Positions 53,449 through 62,519 are shown, counted from the stretch's first letter. The stretch is DNA of 64,000 nt from Candidatus Gastranaerophilales bacterium (GCA_944325885.1 CALVBT010000001.1:124001-188000), one strand, 5' to 3'. Translations and numbers: made by a program. The notes: generated from the sequence alone by a model not told the origin.

Positions 53449-55128
53449 ATGCTAAATCAACATAAAATGGAAGATACAGACACAACTGATATTTTGAAGG
53501 ATAAAGAGAAAAAAGAGACTGTGCTGGCAATGCTGGAAAAAGCCAGACTTTTTCATGAAAAATATTTGTTAAGATGCAACAGCACAGATTTGGAAAACGC
53601 TGTAAATTATTATATCCAGGCGATAAAACAGAATCCGCAGATTCCTGAAACATATTACAGATTGGCCAGTCTTATGTTCGAAAACGGTCAAATATCACTT
53701 GATTCTGCCATAGAACAGTGCAAAATGGCTGTGGATATTGATCCTAAAAACACAAATGCACATTTGTATACAGGGTATTTTCTAAAACTTGCACGTGATT
53801 TTGATGAAGCAGAGAAGGAATTTAAAGACGCAATAAAAATCAATCCAATAAATTCCGCACGTGCGCGTCTTATTCTGGCGACCATGCTTTATGAAAAAAT
53901 TAACAAAGTTAAGCCGTCATTTGTCGACTTTGTGCGCATGGTTTATTATGCTTTTTCAGGATGTCTTACAGTGCTGTGGGACATTGCGTCTTTAAAAATG
54001 ATGTACAAGAACATCTCTGATGATGCTCTTGTTTTTATGTACAAGACTTACGGCGGTTTTTTGGAAAAAATAAAAAACAGTTCTCTTGCTGTTGCTACTT
54101 ATGACGTTGCTGCAGAAAATACAGGCAGGGACGAGTATTTTTACAACAGAATAGGCGATATATGCATAAAAGAGCATGCGCCTGAAATTGCACTCGATGC
54201 ATACAAGAAAGTTCTTGAATCAAATCCTTATGACAGAGATGCTCTTGTAAAAATTGCTACTCTTATACAGACACATTTTCCGGACGATTGCGATGATGCT
54301 ATAGATTGTTATACAAAACTTCTGGAACTGGAGCCGGAAAACGATAAAATCTATTATGAACTCGGGCATTTGTATCTGCAGAAAAATCAGAGTTTGCCTG
54401 CAGTGAATGCTTTTACAATTGCACTCGAAAAAGACGAGGAAAATCCTTTTTACCATAACAGTCTGGCATTTGCTCTTGTGCAGCTGGAACAGTATGATGA
54501 TGCAATTGAACATTATCAAAAGGCAATAAATATAAACCCTGATCCTTACTGGACATCTATTGTTTGTCAGGCTTTGGGTTCTGTCTATTCAGAAATTAAA
54601 AATAATCCTGAAGCTGCAGTTGTTTTGTTCCAGACAGCAGCTGTTTTGAACCCTGAATCAGAAGAAAGTCATCTTGCTATGGGTGATACTTATTTTTCAA
54701 TTGAAGATTATGACAATGCTATAAAAGCCTATTGCGATGCAATAAAAATCAATCCTGAAAATGCAAAAGCTTATTGCAAATGCGGTATGGCACTGTGGGA
54801 AAAAGATTATACAGAAGAGGCCATTGTTGCTTATCACAAGGCTATTGCACTGAACCCTGAATACGCTATTGCTTATAACAATCTTGGTGTAATTTACCTT
54901 GATGATATCGGTAACGTGAATGAGGCTGTGGAGCTGTTTACAAAAGCTATCAATAACAATGCAAGTTATACTCTGGCTTATTTCAATCTCGGCCGTGCTT
55001 ATGCAGTGCTGGGCGAAAATACAAAAGCAGCAAAATATTTGCAGCAGTCACTGGATTTGAATGTAGTTACTCAGGATTTGGATGAAGAAGATGTTCTTTA
55101 TCGTCTTCACAAATTGTTTGAAGTTTAA
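53449..55128 (+). CDS. Tetratricopeptide-repeat protein
   Basis: About 559 residues with at least ten TPR units, mostly consecutive (AIEQCKMAVDIDPKNTNAHL, EAEKEFKDAIKINPINSARA, DAIEHYQKAININPDPYWTS, EAIVAYHKAIALNPEYAIAY). Residues about 160-190 include a hydrophobic stretch (FVRMVYYAFSGCLTVLWDIA) that could touch a membrane. No signal peptide and no enzyme domain. GAGG 6 nt before the ATG supports 53449. Such proteins scaffold complexes; the partner is unknown. Divergent from topA. Confidence 0.9.
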   Translation: MLNQHKMEDTDTTDILKDKEKKETVLAMLEKARLFHEKYLLRCNSTDLENAVNYYIQAIKQNPQIPETYYRLASLMFENGQISLDSAIEQCKMAVDIDPKNTNAHLYTGYFLKLARDFDEAEKEFKDAIKINPINSARARLILATMLYEKINKVKPSFVDFVRMVYYAFSGCLTVLWDIASLKMMYKNISDDALVFMYKTYGGFLEKIKNSSLAVATYDVAAENTGRDEYFYNRIGDICIKEHAPEIALDAYKKVLESNPYDRDALVKIATLIQTHFPDDCDDAIDCYTKLLELEPENDKIYYELGHLYLQKNQSLPAVNAFTIALEKDEENPFYHNSLAFALVQLEQYDDAIEHYQKAININPDPYWTSIVCQALGSVYSEIKNNPEAAVVLFQTAAVLNPESEESHLAMGDTYFSIEDYDNAIKAYCDAIKINPENAKAYCKCGMALWEKDYTEEAIVAYHKAIALNPEYAIAYNNLGVIYLDDIGNVNEAVELFTKAINNNASYTLAYFNLGRAYAVLGENTKAAKYLQQSLDLNVVTQDLDEEDVLYRLHKLFEV

Positions 55129-55305
55129 TTACAATTTTTTATTAATTTGCTTAATAGTTTTGTTTTTTTTTCCTGTATATTTTAAACTTGTTATGGGAGT
55201 ATACCTGATTTTCTTTCAAAATTTAGCATGGAGAAGGGATTCTGTATAACAAAGGAAAGTTCAAGGTTCTACCAGTATCAATTTAAATGAGGCCGGAAAT
55301 ATTTT

Positions 55306-55980
55306 ATGAAAACTATAAGCAATAATTTTGGGGAATTGAGCGAACTTTCTAAAATCAGAAAATTTGTTTTTTCTGATTTAAAAAATGCTAATCTTTTGGA
55401 TGTATACAACAATCTCTGGCTCGAGATGGAGAACCTCTTTCTCTCTGCTTCGGAAAAAGTTAATCAAAATTTGATGGAAAAGTTTTTGGTAGATTATCTT
55501 ACTATACAAAAAAACGCTGTTATTCCTAAAAAAGAAGAACTTTTGAACGAGTTTCTTGATTTTTATCAAAAAATTACAAAATATCAGGAAAAAGAAATCG
55601 TTATAAAAAATATTTACAGATACGCAATGTACTATCTTCGTATTACCTTTGCTGATTTACATGATGCTGAAATCAGAAAAAAAATAAAAACAATAAACGC
55701 ACTCAATGCTCTTGATGCTTATCCGTTTTTGATGGAGGTTTTTGAAGATTTTGAATTTGCGCATATCAATAGAGCCATGCTGCTTGAGATTTTGGACACA
55801 GTGCTAGGGTTTATTTATGAAAGAAATTCTAAAAAACCGTCACAAATTGCACTGTCTTTTGCAGGTTTGAGCAAAGAAATTAATAAAATGCTCGTGTTGA
55901 AGGATTATACACCACGTTTTGTTGTGGAAAAAAGCGAAATCCCTCAAGGCGAAACAATCAATTCTATTATGAATGTTTAG
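55306..55980 (+). CDS. Unknown all-helical protein, faintly DUF262-like
   Basis: 224 residues, almost entirely helical and rich in Phe, Leu and Lys. Segments like LDVYNNLWLEMENLF, LNEFLDFYQKITKY and NALDAYPFLMEVFEDFEFAHINRAMLLEILDTVLGFIYER recall the central helical part of DUF262/GmrSD restriction proteins (LPFLLELYDDYE-type). The N-terminal DGQQR-type nuclease motif and the C-terminal HNH are both absent, so it would be an isolated middle segment. The match is weak. It overlaps the convergent HNH gene by 14 nt at the 3' end. Confidence 0.5.
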   Translation: MKTISNNFGELSELSKIRKFVFSDLKNANLLDVYNNLWLEMENLFLSASEKVNQNLMEKFLVDYLTIQKNAVIPKKEELLNEFLDFYQKITKYQEKEIVIKNIYRYAMYYLRITFADLHDAEIRKKIKTINALNALDAYPFLMEVFEDFEFAHINRAMLLEILDTVLGFIYERNSKKPSQIALSFAGLSKEINKMLVLKDYTPRFVVEKSEIPQGETINSIMNV

Positions 55981-57400
55981 ATTTTTTTCTGTTGCTGTGT
56001 TTGTACAGCTCGCCAAACTCTTCTATCAGTTTGCGCTGCGTTTTTCCTGTGCTGAATTTTTCTTCTCTTAGTTTTCTGTTTACTTTTGCCTGATTTATAT
56101 CAAGTGCGCTTGTGTCCAGATAGATTTTGCCTCTGGTTTTTGTTGTGCCGCCTGATTCTATGTTCAATCTTTGTTTTATTGCTTCAGGATAGTCATCATG
56201 GTTTAGGAGTATACCTTTGTTTATAAAATAAATGATTTTATCCATTTGTCTTTGAGTGTTGGCTATCATTTCCGGATGGTGTTCGACAAATATTTCGTAG
56301 CTTGTCCTCTGTCTTTCGGAGTTGCATTTTCCGCATAGGCATATATAGTTTGTTTTGTTGCTCGGGCCGTTGTTGTCTTCTCTGTGATGAGGAATGACAT
56401 GCTCATTTGTGCTGCGTATTCTTGATATCAAGATTTCCATAATGGCGTTCGGGTCTTTTTTTGCTACCCGCACCATAAATGCATCAACATCATTTTTTGA
56501 GTTAGGCAGAGTGTTTAGTATTTCTTGAATTTCTGCAGCTTTTTGCTTGTCCTGCATTCTGTTTGTTATTGTACTAAAGGTTTCTATTACTCTTTTTCTT
56601 TTGTGTATTGTATTTTCTTTTTCGTCAGTAAAAATATATTTGCTTTCTTCTATTGCATCCTCAAGAGGCTTTTTGTATTTGTACGGCAAATCTTTTATGA
56701 CCGGTTGTATATTATTTAGTGTCCTCAGCTGTTTTGCTTTAAGGCTGTTGAGATATATTTTTTTAATTTCAGGTTTGTTTAAAATTGTGTTAAAGTCTTC
56801 GTCAGGGCGCATTTTTGCCAGTGTATACAGCTCTTTGTATACTTTTTGTTCAAGCTCCTGAAAAGGCGGATTTAGTTTTGTAAGTTCAGTAATAAGATAA
56901 CCTGAGCTGTGCGCAACGAGTTTTATTTTTTCTCTCAGTTCGTCCAGAGCTTTGTTTTCGGCTGCGGTTAATTTTTTTCTCTGGTGTTTTACATAGTCAT
57001 TTGTATAAAACTCGTTTAGGGTCATCTGTTGATTTTCCCGTGAAAATTTGTACATAAAACTAAAAGCTTTTTGCATTGGCTCGTTTTCTCTGTTTGGATT
57101 TATGAGGCCATTTTCTACCATTTTGTTAAGGCCTTCATATACGGGGTAATAAACTTTGTTGTTCAAAAATTTGTTTGCATCGCTTGCTTTTAGCATTTTT
57201 ATTCCGCAGCAGGCGCAGGTTAGCCCCTCTAATTCTCTCATATCATATACAAAATAGCTGCTTTTGTTTTTTGTCTTTCCCGAAAAAGAAACACTGTCGG
57301 ATTGAAGACAGGTTGCCGGAGCGGACATCAAATACTGTGAGGTGTTTTGTAGTCCGTGATTTTTGTAATATGAATATGTGTTTATTGCAGATATTTTCAT
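55967..57400 (-). CDS. HNH-endonuclease-type protein with SFSGK motif
   Basis: 477 residues. An early CACCGIKM (about 62-69) pairs with CLCGKCN (about 378), and EHVIPHHREDNNGPSNKTNYI in between holds the H-x(n)-N-x-H-like core, all as in Zn-supported HNH nucleases. The middle 270 residues are helical and charged. The N-terminus has SVSFSGK (about 36-42). ATG 57400 is chosen; an upstream in-frame ATG at 57466 is inside a terminator stem. Without a partner methylase, a stand-alone nuclease or toxin-like role is possible. The family is not recognised. Confidence 0.62.
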   Translation of the reverse strand: MKISAINTYSYYKNHGLQNTSQYLMSAPATCLQSDSVSFSGKTKNKSSYFVYDMRELEGLTCACCGIKMLKASDANKFLNNKVYYPVYEGLNKMVENGLINPNRENEPMQKAFSFMYKFSRENQQMTLNEFYTNDYVKHQRKKLTAAENKALDELREKIKLVAHSSGYLITELTKLNPPFQELEQKVYKELYTLAKMRPDEDFNTILNKPEIKKIYLNSLKAKQLRTLNNIQPVIKDLPYKYKKPLEDAIEESKYIFTDEKENTIHKRKRVIETFSTITNRMQDKQKAAEIQEILNTLPNSKNDVDAFMVRVAKKDPNAIMEILISRIRSTNEHVIPHHREDNNGPSNKTNYICLCGKCNSERQRTSYEIFVEHHPEMIANTQRQMDKIIYFINKGILLNHDDYPEAIKQRLNIESGGTTKTRGKIYLDTSALDINQAKVNRKLREEKFSTGKTQRKLIEEFGELYKHSNRKKSKHS

Positions 57401-57458
57401 TATGGTTTTATAAAAAGTGTAATTTTTTTTATTTGTTAATTTGTAAAAGAATATTAAA

Positions 57459-57483
57459 AAAGACACCTGAAAAAGGTGTCTTT
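57459..57483 (-). terminator. Terminator of the dehydratase-activator gene
   Basis: AAAGACACC (57459-57467) and GGTGTCTTT (57475-57483) form a 9-bp stem. On the minus strand it is followed by a run of Ts and lies just after the stop at 57489. Confidence 0.8.
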
Positions 57484-57488
57484 AATAT

Positions 57489-58493
57489 TTATGATATGTC
57501 CCATTTTCCGCAGGTTCCGCCCCATCTTGCAATAATATTGCCTTTGATATCTTTGATATCCTTGGGGTGTTCGGCCGGCATTTCGCCTTCTACAATGGTA
57601 ATTACTTCACAGTTGTTGGAGCATCCGTTGCACTGGTTTGTTATAGAGTTGAAGTGCATGTTACCTACTTCCCAGCCTTTGAATTTTGTCGGATTGTCAG
57701 TGTACTGGTGATTTTCCATTGCCAGAAGGGCAGCCCCTATTGCACCCATTGTCTGGTGATTTTCCGGAACAACTATTTTTGTGTTTAATGCTTCTTCAAA
57801 AGCTTTTACCATGCCGGAATTTGTAGCAACACCACCCTGGAATGAAACTGTCGGAAGGATTTCCTTACCCAGTGCGAGATTGCTCAGATAGTTTCTTACA
57901 AGAGCCTGACAAAGACCGTACAGAAGGTCTTCTACAGGATATCCGAGCTGCTGTTTGTGAATAAGGTCACTTTCTGCAAATACACCGCATCTTCCCGCAA
58001 TACGTGCAGGGTTTGTTGATTTCAGTGCAGTTTCGCCGAATTCGGCAATAGGAACATTGAGTCTGTTTGCCTGCTGGTCAAGAAAACTTCCTGTACCGGC
58101 TGCACATACTGTGTTCATCGCAAAATCAGTAACAATACCATCTCTTAGAATAATAATTTTGCTGTCCTGTCCGCCGATTTCGAGAATTGTTTGTACCCCG
58201 GGGACATAGGTGCTGGCTGCAACAGCATGGGCAGTGATTTCATTTTTTATTACATCCGCACCGACCAGTGCGCCGGCAAGGTTTCTGCCGCTGCCTGTTG
58301 TGCCGACTCCTTGAATATTATATTCACACAGAGCCTGTTTTAGTAATTCTCTCATGCCTGTTTGTACAGCGATTACGGGCTTTCCTGCGGTTCTCAGCAT
58401 ATAGCTGTCGACATATTTGCCTGTTTCGTCAACAAGAGCCAGTTTTGTCGTTACAGAACCGACATCTATCCCTAAATATACGTTTAGTGCCAT
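57489..58493 (-). CDS. 2-hydroxyacyl-CoA dehydratase activator-like ATPase (BadF/HgdC family)
   Basis: 334 residues of the ASKHA fold: YLGIDVGSVTTKLALVDE, GTTGSGRNLAGALVGADV, ILEIGGQDSKIIIL, and the cluster-bearing MNTVCAAGTGSFLDQQA and RCGVFAESDLI (one [4Fe-4S] shared by a dimer). It hydrolyses ATP to drive low-potential electron transfer into dehydratases or benzoyl-CoA-type reductases. The C-terminus has an extra CNGCSNNCEV cluster. No dehydratase subunits are adjacent. AGGAGAGG precedes the ATG at 58493, chosen over an earlier one. Confidence 0.88.
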   Translation of the reverse strand: MALNVYLGIDVGSVTTKLALVDETGKYVDSYMLRTAGKPVIAVQTGMRELLKQALCEYNIQGVGTTGSGRNLAGALVGADVIKNEITAHAVAASTYVPGVQTILEIGGQDSKIIILRDGIVTDFAMNTVCAAGTGSFLDQQANRLNVPIAEFGETALKSTNPARIAGRCGVFAESDLIHKQQLGYPVEDLLYGLCQALVRNYLSNLALGKEILPTVSFQGGVATNSGMVKAFEEALNTKIVVPENHQTMGAIGAALLAMENHQYTDNPTKFKGWEVGNMHFNSITNQCNGCSNNCEVITIVEGEMPAEHPKDIKDIKGNIIARWGGTCGKWDIS

Positions 58494-58613
58494 ATTTACC
58501 TCTCCTAAGTATATTTTAAATATAACTAAAACAAGAGATAAGTTCAAACTTTATTTTTATTTGAAAAACCTCTATAATTATTATTGTAAAAGTTTGAGAG
58601 AGGCAGGTTTTTT

Positions 58614-59207
58614 ATGGATTTTTCAAAAGGTGTGTTATTTGATCCGGGGTATTCAAAGTATACCTTGCCTTTTTCACAGAATATCGATGCAGCTTATAAT
58701 GTTTTGTTTTCTATAAAAGCACCGCATCAAAGAAAATTTAAGTTCCAGATACTTTATCCTCAGCTGCTAAAACTCCTGGAACACACTGTGTCTTTTTATC
58801 TCGGGTGTTTGTTGTGGGCGGCTTTTATTTCTCAAAATTTTCATAAAGACCCGAAAGACATTCTGGAGAACTCTTTTGACGGCGCAGAGGTAAAAGAAGA
58901 AGAGATGCTCTTTGAGGTAAATTATGCAATAAATTATATTGAAAAATTAAAAAAAGATTGCAAATATTATCTCGGCAAAAACTGTAACCTGCCTGAGGAC
59001 TGGTCACAGGTTATGAATATTTATAAAGAGTTTCTTACAATGAATGACTTTCTTGTAAATGCAAAAACGACTGCGGATATAAAATTGCCGGATGAGATAA
59101 AAAAACTTTCCGAAGATGAGTTAAAGACGGTTCTGGATACAATAGAGAATGTAGTTTCTACAGGCGAATTAAAAAATCTGTTTAAGGTCAAAAAACTGAT
59201 TATCTAA
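58614..59207 (+). CDS. Unknown helical protein
   Basis: 197 residues with no family. FSKGVLFDPGYSKYTLPFSQN begins it, then a possible hydrophobic helix (LEHTVSFYLGCLLWAAFI, about 49-66) and charged helices. AGAGAGG lies about 10 nt upstream. No partners. A conserved-looking N-terminal segment suggests a real gene. Confidence 0.6.
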   Translation: MDFSKGVLFDPGYSKYTLPFSQNIDAAYNVLFSIKAPHQRKFKFQILYPQLLKLLEHTVSFYLGCLLWAAFISQNFHKDPKDILENSFDGAEVKEEEMLFEVNYAINYIEKLKKDCKYYLGKNCNLPEDWSQVMNIYKEFLTMNDFLVNAKTTADIKLPDEIKKLSEDELKTVLDTIENVVSTGELKNLFKVKKLII

Positions 59208-59215
59208 ATATCGAT

Positions 59216-59250
59216 GAGAGAAAGCAGTGTTGTGTTTGCTTCCTCTCAAT
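59216..59250 (+). terminator. Possible terminator between convergent genes
   Basis: GAGAG-AAAGCA (59216-59226) pairs with TGCTT-CTCTC (about 59237-59247), with one bulge. T-runs are weak on both sides, so it is only a moderate candidate. Confidence 0.4.
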
Positions 59251-59257
59251 ATCTGTT

Positions 59258-59800
59258 TTAGTCCTCGATGGGCATTGTTATTATATATTTGTGGTGTTTG
59301 ATTTCCTTTTTGACGTTGTTTGTGTCTATGTTTTCCGGAAGCACAAAACTCTGTGAGAATGAGTATACATTTTCAGAATGTTTTTTTGTCTTTTCTGCTT
59401 TGCCGGAGATGCTGATTTTGTTGTTCTGAATATCAAGATTTATGTTATCCGGATTGTTGTTAAAGGGCTTTAAATCAATAATCATCTTATAGGAATCGTC
59501 TGAGTCATCCTTGTACGTTTCAACAGGATTTTTTATGTTCATAAATGCCTTGTTATTCATAGGCAGTGCGCCCATATCTTCAAACATTTTGTCCTGTTCT
59601 CTCATTATTCTGTCAATATTTTCCATTGGCATTGCAGGAACATAATATGCGTGGCGCATTTGATCCATAATGTAATACACGGCAAGGTAACACGCCAGAA
59701 ACAGTGCCAGAAGTATCAATGCAAATTTTATCCAGTTTTCTGTCTTGTTATGATAGTGTTCGTCACAATTGCATTCTTTAAATTCTTTGTTTTCGTCCAT
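59258..59800 (-). CDS. Membrane-anchored Hsp20/alpha-crystallin-like protein
   Basis: 180 residues. A cytosolic N-terminus with HYHNKTENW and three Cys/His residues precedes one membrane helix (about 23-46, FALILLALFLACYLAVYYIMD). Then a Met/Pro-rich stretch, and an alpha-crystallin domain at about 100-178: SYKMIIDLKPFNNNPDNINL, NKISISGKAEK, YSFSQSFVLPENIDTNNVK, KYIITMPIED. The C-terminal I-x-I motif is not evident. Small heat-shock proteins are normally soluble; here the domain would lie outside the cytoplasm or at the membrane. No partner genes. Confidence 0.78.
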   Translation of the reverse strand: MDENKEFKECNCDEHYHNKTENWIKFALILLALFLACYLAVYYIMDQMRHAYYVPAMPMENIDRIMREQDKMFEDMGALPMNNKAFMNIKNPVETYKDDSDDSYKMIIDLKPFNNNPDNINLDIQNNKISISGKAEKTKKHSENVYSFSQSFVLPENIDTNNVKKEIKHHKYIITMPIED

Positions 59801-59879
59801 TTTATTTTGCCCCCTGTCTATTTTTACATTTATTTTAAGAAAGTCAGCAAATTTTTAAATTGTTCTTGTCAGCAATTAT

Positions 59880-60668
59880 TCAGAATAATATTTTTTTTAG
59901 TTCGTCTATTATGTTGTTCAAGACAGCTGTTTTGTTTTCGTTATCTGTTTTTAGAAGTGAGATTATGTTCTCTTCAAAGTTTTTCGGCAAGGTTTTGCAA
60001 TGCGCCTTTGCGTATTTTATTTGTCTTTTTTCTCCGGGGTGGAAAATTTCATTCAGGGCAAATATTATATCAAAATAACTCGAAAGAAATGCCGAAATTC
60101 TATGGTTTATACTTACCTCGTCATTCCTTTTTATTGCCCATTTTATTTGTTCTTTGTATGAGGCAAATTTTTTGTCGCAAAGCAGCATAAGATTTCTTTT
60201 TATTATGTTGTTTTTGAGTTCTTGAGGATAAGAGCCTTTTATTTGGTTTTGCAGATTGGAAAACCATCCGTCTTTTTCAAAAAGAATTTTTGAAGTGGCT
60301 ATGTTGTGCAAAAAGCAGGTTGTGTAGCCGTTTGAGACATAGTGCTTGTTGTAGACATTTTCTACACAATCTTTTATCCAGTTCGGGCATCTGAACATAA
60401 AATCAAGGCAGGTATTGCTATCCTTTAGCTGCCATTCATCCCCTGTCTCAAAATATCTGTTGTCCAGTTCATAGTCTGATGCATATTTTTTTGCCAGATT
60501 TTCTCTAAAGTCAACGGGAATTTCTTTGTCTGTGTAGATATAAATATCATAGTCAGACAATTCATCGCTCTGTTTTGCTGTTCTGGAACCGGCTAGCACT
60601 ACAGCATAGACACATTCCAGTTTAGAGTATGCCTCTGCTATTTCTTTTAAAATATTTTCTATCATCAT
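59880..60668 (-). CDS. Nucleotidyltransferase, DUF4037-like
   Basis: 262 residues. The pol-beta-type active site is AGSRTAKQSDELSDYDIYIY (about 27-46), with the two Asp residues of D-x-D and the G-S pair. The second half is helical with LDFMFRCPNWIKD. This fits DUF4037/kanamycin-nucleotidyltransferase relatives; the substrate is unknown and a resistance role is not supported. GAGGAG is well spaced from ATG 60668. Confidence 0.78.
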   Translation of the reverse strand: MMIENILKEIAEAYSKLECVYAVVLAGSRTAKQSDELSDYDIYIYTDKEIPVDFRENLAKKYASDYELDNRYFETGDEWQLKDSNTCLDFMFRCPNWIKDCVENVYNKHYVSNGYTTCFLHNIATSKILFEKDGWFSNLQNQIKGSYPQELKNNIIKRNLMLLCDKKFASYKEQIKWAIKRNDEVSINHRISAFLSSYFDIIFALNEIFHPGEKRQIKYAKAHCKTLPKNFEENIISLLKTDNENKTAVLNNIIDELKKILF

Positions 60669-60750
60669 TAAAATCTCCTCGGTTACATTTATTTTACATT
60701 ATATATTAGAAATTTTCTTCGGCTTAAATTATGTGTTATAAAGTAGATGT

Positions 60751-61623
60751 ATGAAAAAATTGTTATCCTTAGTAATAATATCCTCGCTTTGTTTTGCTGA
60801 CTGTGCTATTGCACAGGAGATAGATTTGCAAAATGTGAAAACACAGCAGGTAAAATATACCCCTAAGGTCACAAAAGAAACAAAAGAACTTACAATAGAT
60901 GAAGATACTGCTCTAAAGGGAATTGTCGCTCTGCAGCAGCAAAAAGACCTTGAAGATATTGAAATGTTGTGGAAAGCAACTGTAGAAAATAACAGTATCA
61001 TAAAATTTGCGATGAAAAAGCTTTCTATACCGCCTGAGCAGCAGAGATATCATTCATCCTTGCTGGCAAAATCAGTTTCTGCTCTTGTTAACGGAGCATC
61101 TTTTATACCGGCAATGTTTGGTGCGGATTATATGATTCAGTCAGCGTCTTATGCAACAGGCAGACTGGCTAACAATTATATTGCAAAAACTAATAATCCG
61201 AAGGAAGTTCCTCTGACAGACACGGAGCTGATTGAGCTTGCCGGTATGATAGAGTCTTTGCAGGATCAGATAATTAACTCTTATTACAATTACAAAATGG
61301 CTTTGAATAAAGTAAAGGATACAAGACAAAGACTCGTTTTGTATAACAAAAACTATTCCAATGCACTAAAAGGTGACAATCAAATGGAAATTATTGTTTC
61401 CGGTGCGATGTATGATGATTTGTTGTTCGAAGAATTTGAACAAATGAGAGAAGCCCGAAAATATCAAATGGACTTGGAACGTCTTGCCGGCCCAAAAACA
61501 GTACAAAATCTGAATTTGTATCAGTATGCTTTTAAAAATGAGTTGTTTTCTCAAAAACTTTTGAATTCTCAAAAACCTGCAGTAAAACAAAAACAGGAGA
61601 CAAAAACAGGAGGCAAAAAATGA
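60751..61623 (+). CDS. Exported protein with a TolC-hairpin-like half, first paralogue
   Basis: 290 residues with a signal peptide (about 1-21, ending AIAQ). The middle has DIEMLWKATVENNSIIKFAMKKLS and ELAGMIESLQDQIINSYYNYKMALNKV, which recurs in similar form in the next gene. The long paired helices suggest an outer-membrane-efflux (OEP/TolC) type alpha-hairpin, but the beta-barrel strands are lacking. The C-terminus is basic. It overlaps the next start by 4 nt, so the two are coupled. Function unknown. Confidence 0.68.
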   Translation: MKKLLSLVIISSLCFADCAIAQEIDLQNVKTQQVKYTPKVTKETKELTIDEDTALKGIVALQQQKDLEDIEMLWKATVENNSIIKFAMKKLSIPPEQQRYHSSLLAKSVSALVNGASFIPAMFGADYMIQSASYATGRLANNYIAKTNNPKEVPLTDTELIELAGMIESLQDQIINSYYNYKMALNKVKDTRQRLVLYNKNYSNALKGDNQMEIIVSGAMYDDLLFEEFEQMREARKYQMDLERLAGPKTVQNLNLYQYAFKNELFSQKLLNSQKPAVKQKQETKTGGKK

Positions 61624-62519
61624 AAAAAAATAGTTTCTTTTTGCTTATTTTGTTTTTGTTGACGGGTGTTTATCCTGCTTTTTCTATTACTGTCGACGAA
61701 CTGACAGCACCTATGCCGCCTGCTTATCGTCTTGGTGTAGGCTCTACTCCGGAAAAGGCGTATAAAGTTTCTGACAGTGACAAAAAACCTAACTCAAAAG
61801 ATGCAAAGTTAGACCAAAACAGTGAAGAAATAAAAAATATTACTTATGCTGATTTAAGTTTGAAACAAATTGCAAAAGAAATTAGTGAAAACGGTGAACT
61901 CAGTTCGGAAATGGCATTAAAAGATATCCAGATGCTGTGGATAGGTGCTGCACAAAACAGCGAAACCGTAAAATTCATCGTGTACAAACTCTCGAACCCT
62001 GATGAGGACAAACCAAAAGAAAGCATTGTCAAAAAAATCATACAGCCGATTTCTACAGTGGGTAGTCTGGCTGGTATCGGGATAGGAAACCCTGTTGCGG
62101 CAATTTCTTCTATTATGGGCAGCAGTGTCCTTGGCTCAATGAGTGTAGATGACCATGATTTGAACTACAAATTTACAAAAGTAAATGATGCGGATATGGT
62201 AGTTTTGATTAGAAAAATAGAAGAACTGCAAAGAAAAATCGTAAATTATTATCTTGATTATATGACGGCAAGAGAGGCTCTGATTCGCTCTGATGAGCTG
62301 GTCGCAAAGAGAAGAAATCTGTTTTTTAAATCTCAAAATTTAACCGATGATCAGGTTATTATGGTAGATGCATTTTACCGTGAGGCATTAAACAAACAGA
62401 GCAAATTAAGAGCAGATTATTTGTCAAAGCGTTCTGCTCTGGAGCAGGTTGTCGGGATGGAGACTCTGGCTCAGTTTGAGGATATTTTGACACAGAGAGA
62501 AGCTCAGAATAATAAATAA
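61620..62519 (+). CDS. Exported protein with a TolC-hairpin-like half, second paralogue
   Basis: 299 residues, signal peptide about 1-22. It shares blocks with the preceding gene: DIQMLWIGAAQNSETVKFIVYKLS and VVLIRKIEELQRKIVNYYLDYMTAREAL. The end DAFYREALNKQSKLRADYL then SKRSALEQVVGMETL is like the OEP helix running into its conserved L-x-x-x-x-G turn. A Gly-rich hydrophobic segment (VGSLAGIGIGNPVAAISSIMG) lies at about 143-163. It may form a partial channel or a lineage-specific efflux accessory with the TolC-like gene at 63227. Confidence 0.68.
   Translation: MKKNSFFLLILFLLTGVYPAFSITVDELTAPMPPAYRLGVGSTPEKAYKVSDSDKKPNSKDAKLDQNSEEIKNITYADLSLKQIAKEISENGELSSEMALKDIQMLWIGAAQNSETVKFIVYKLSNPDEDKPKESIVKKIIQPISTVGSLAGIGIGNPVAAISSIMGSSVLGSMSVDDHDLNYKFTKVNDADMVVLIRKIEELQRKIVNYYLDYMTAREALIRSDELVAKRRNLFFKSQNLTDDQVIMVDAFYREALNKQSKLRADYLSKRSALEQVVGMETLAQFEDILTQREAQNNK

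Noticed and set aside
55967-57466. Longer start of the HNH-type gene at 57466
   Set aside because: That ATG lies inside the stem of the upstream gene's terminator; 57400 gives an N-terminus with the SFSGK pattern.
59880-60668. Aminoglycoside resistance gene
   Set aside because: Only the generic nucleotidyltransferase motif is present; nothing ties it to drug modification.
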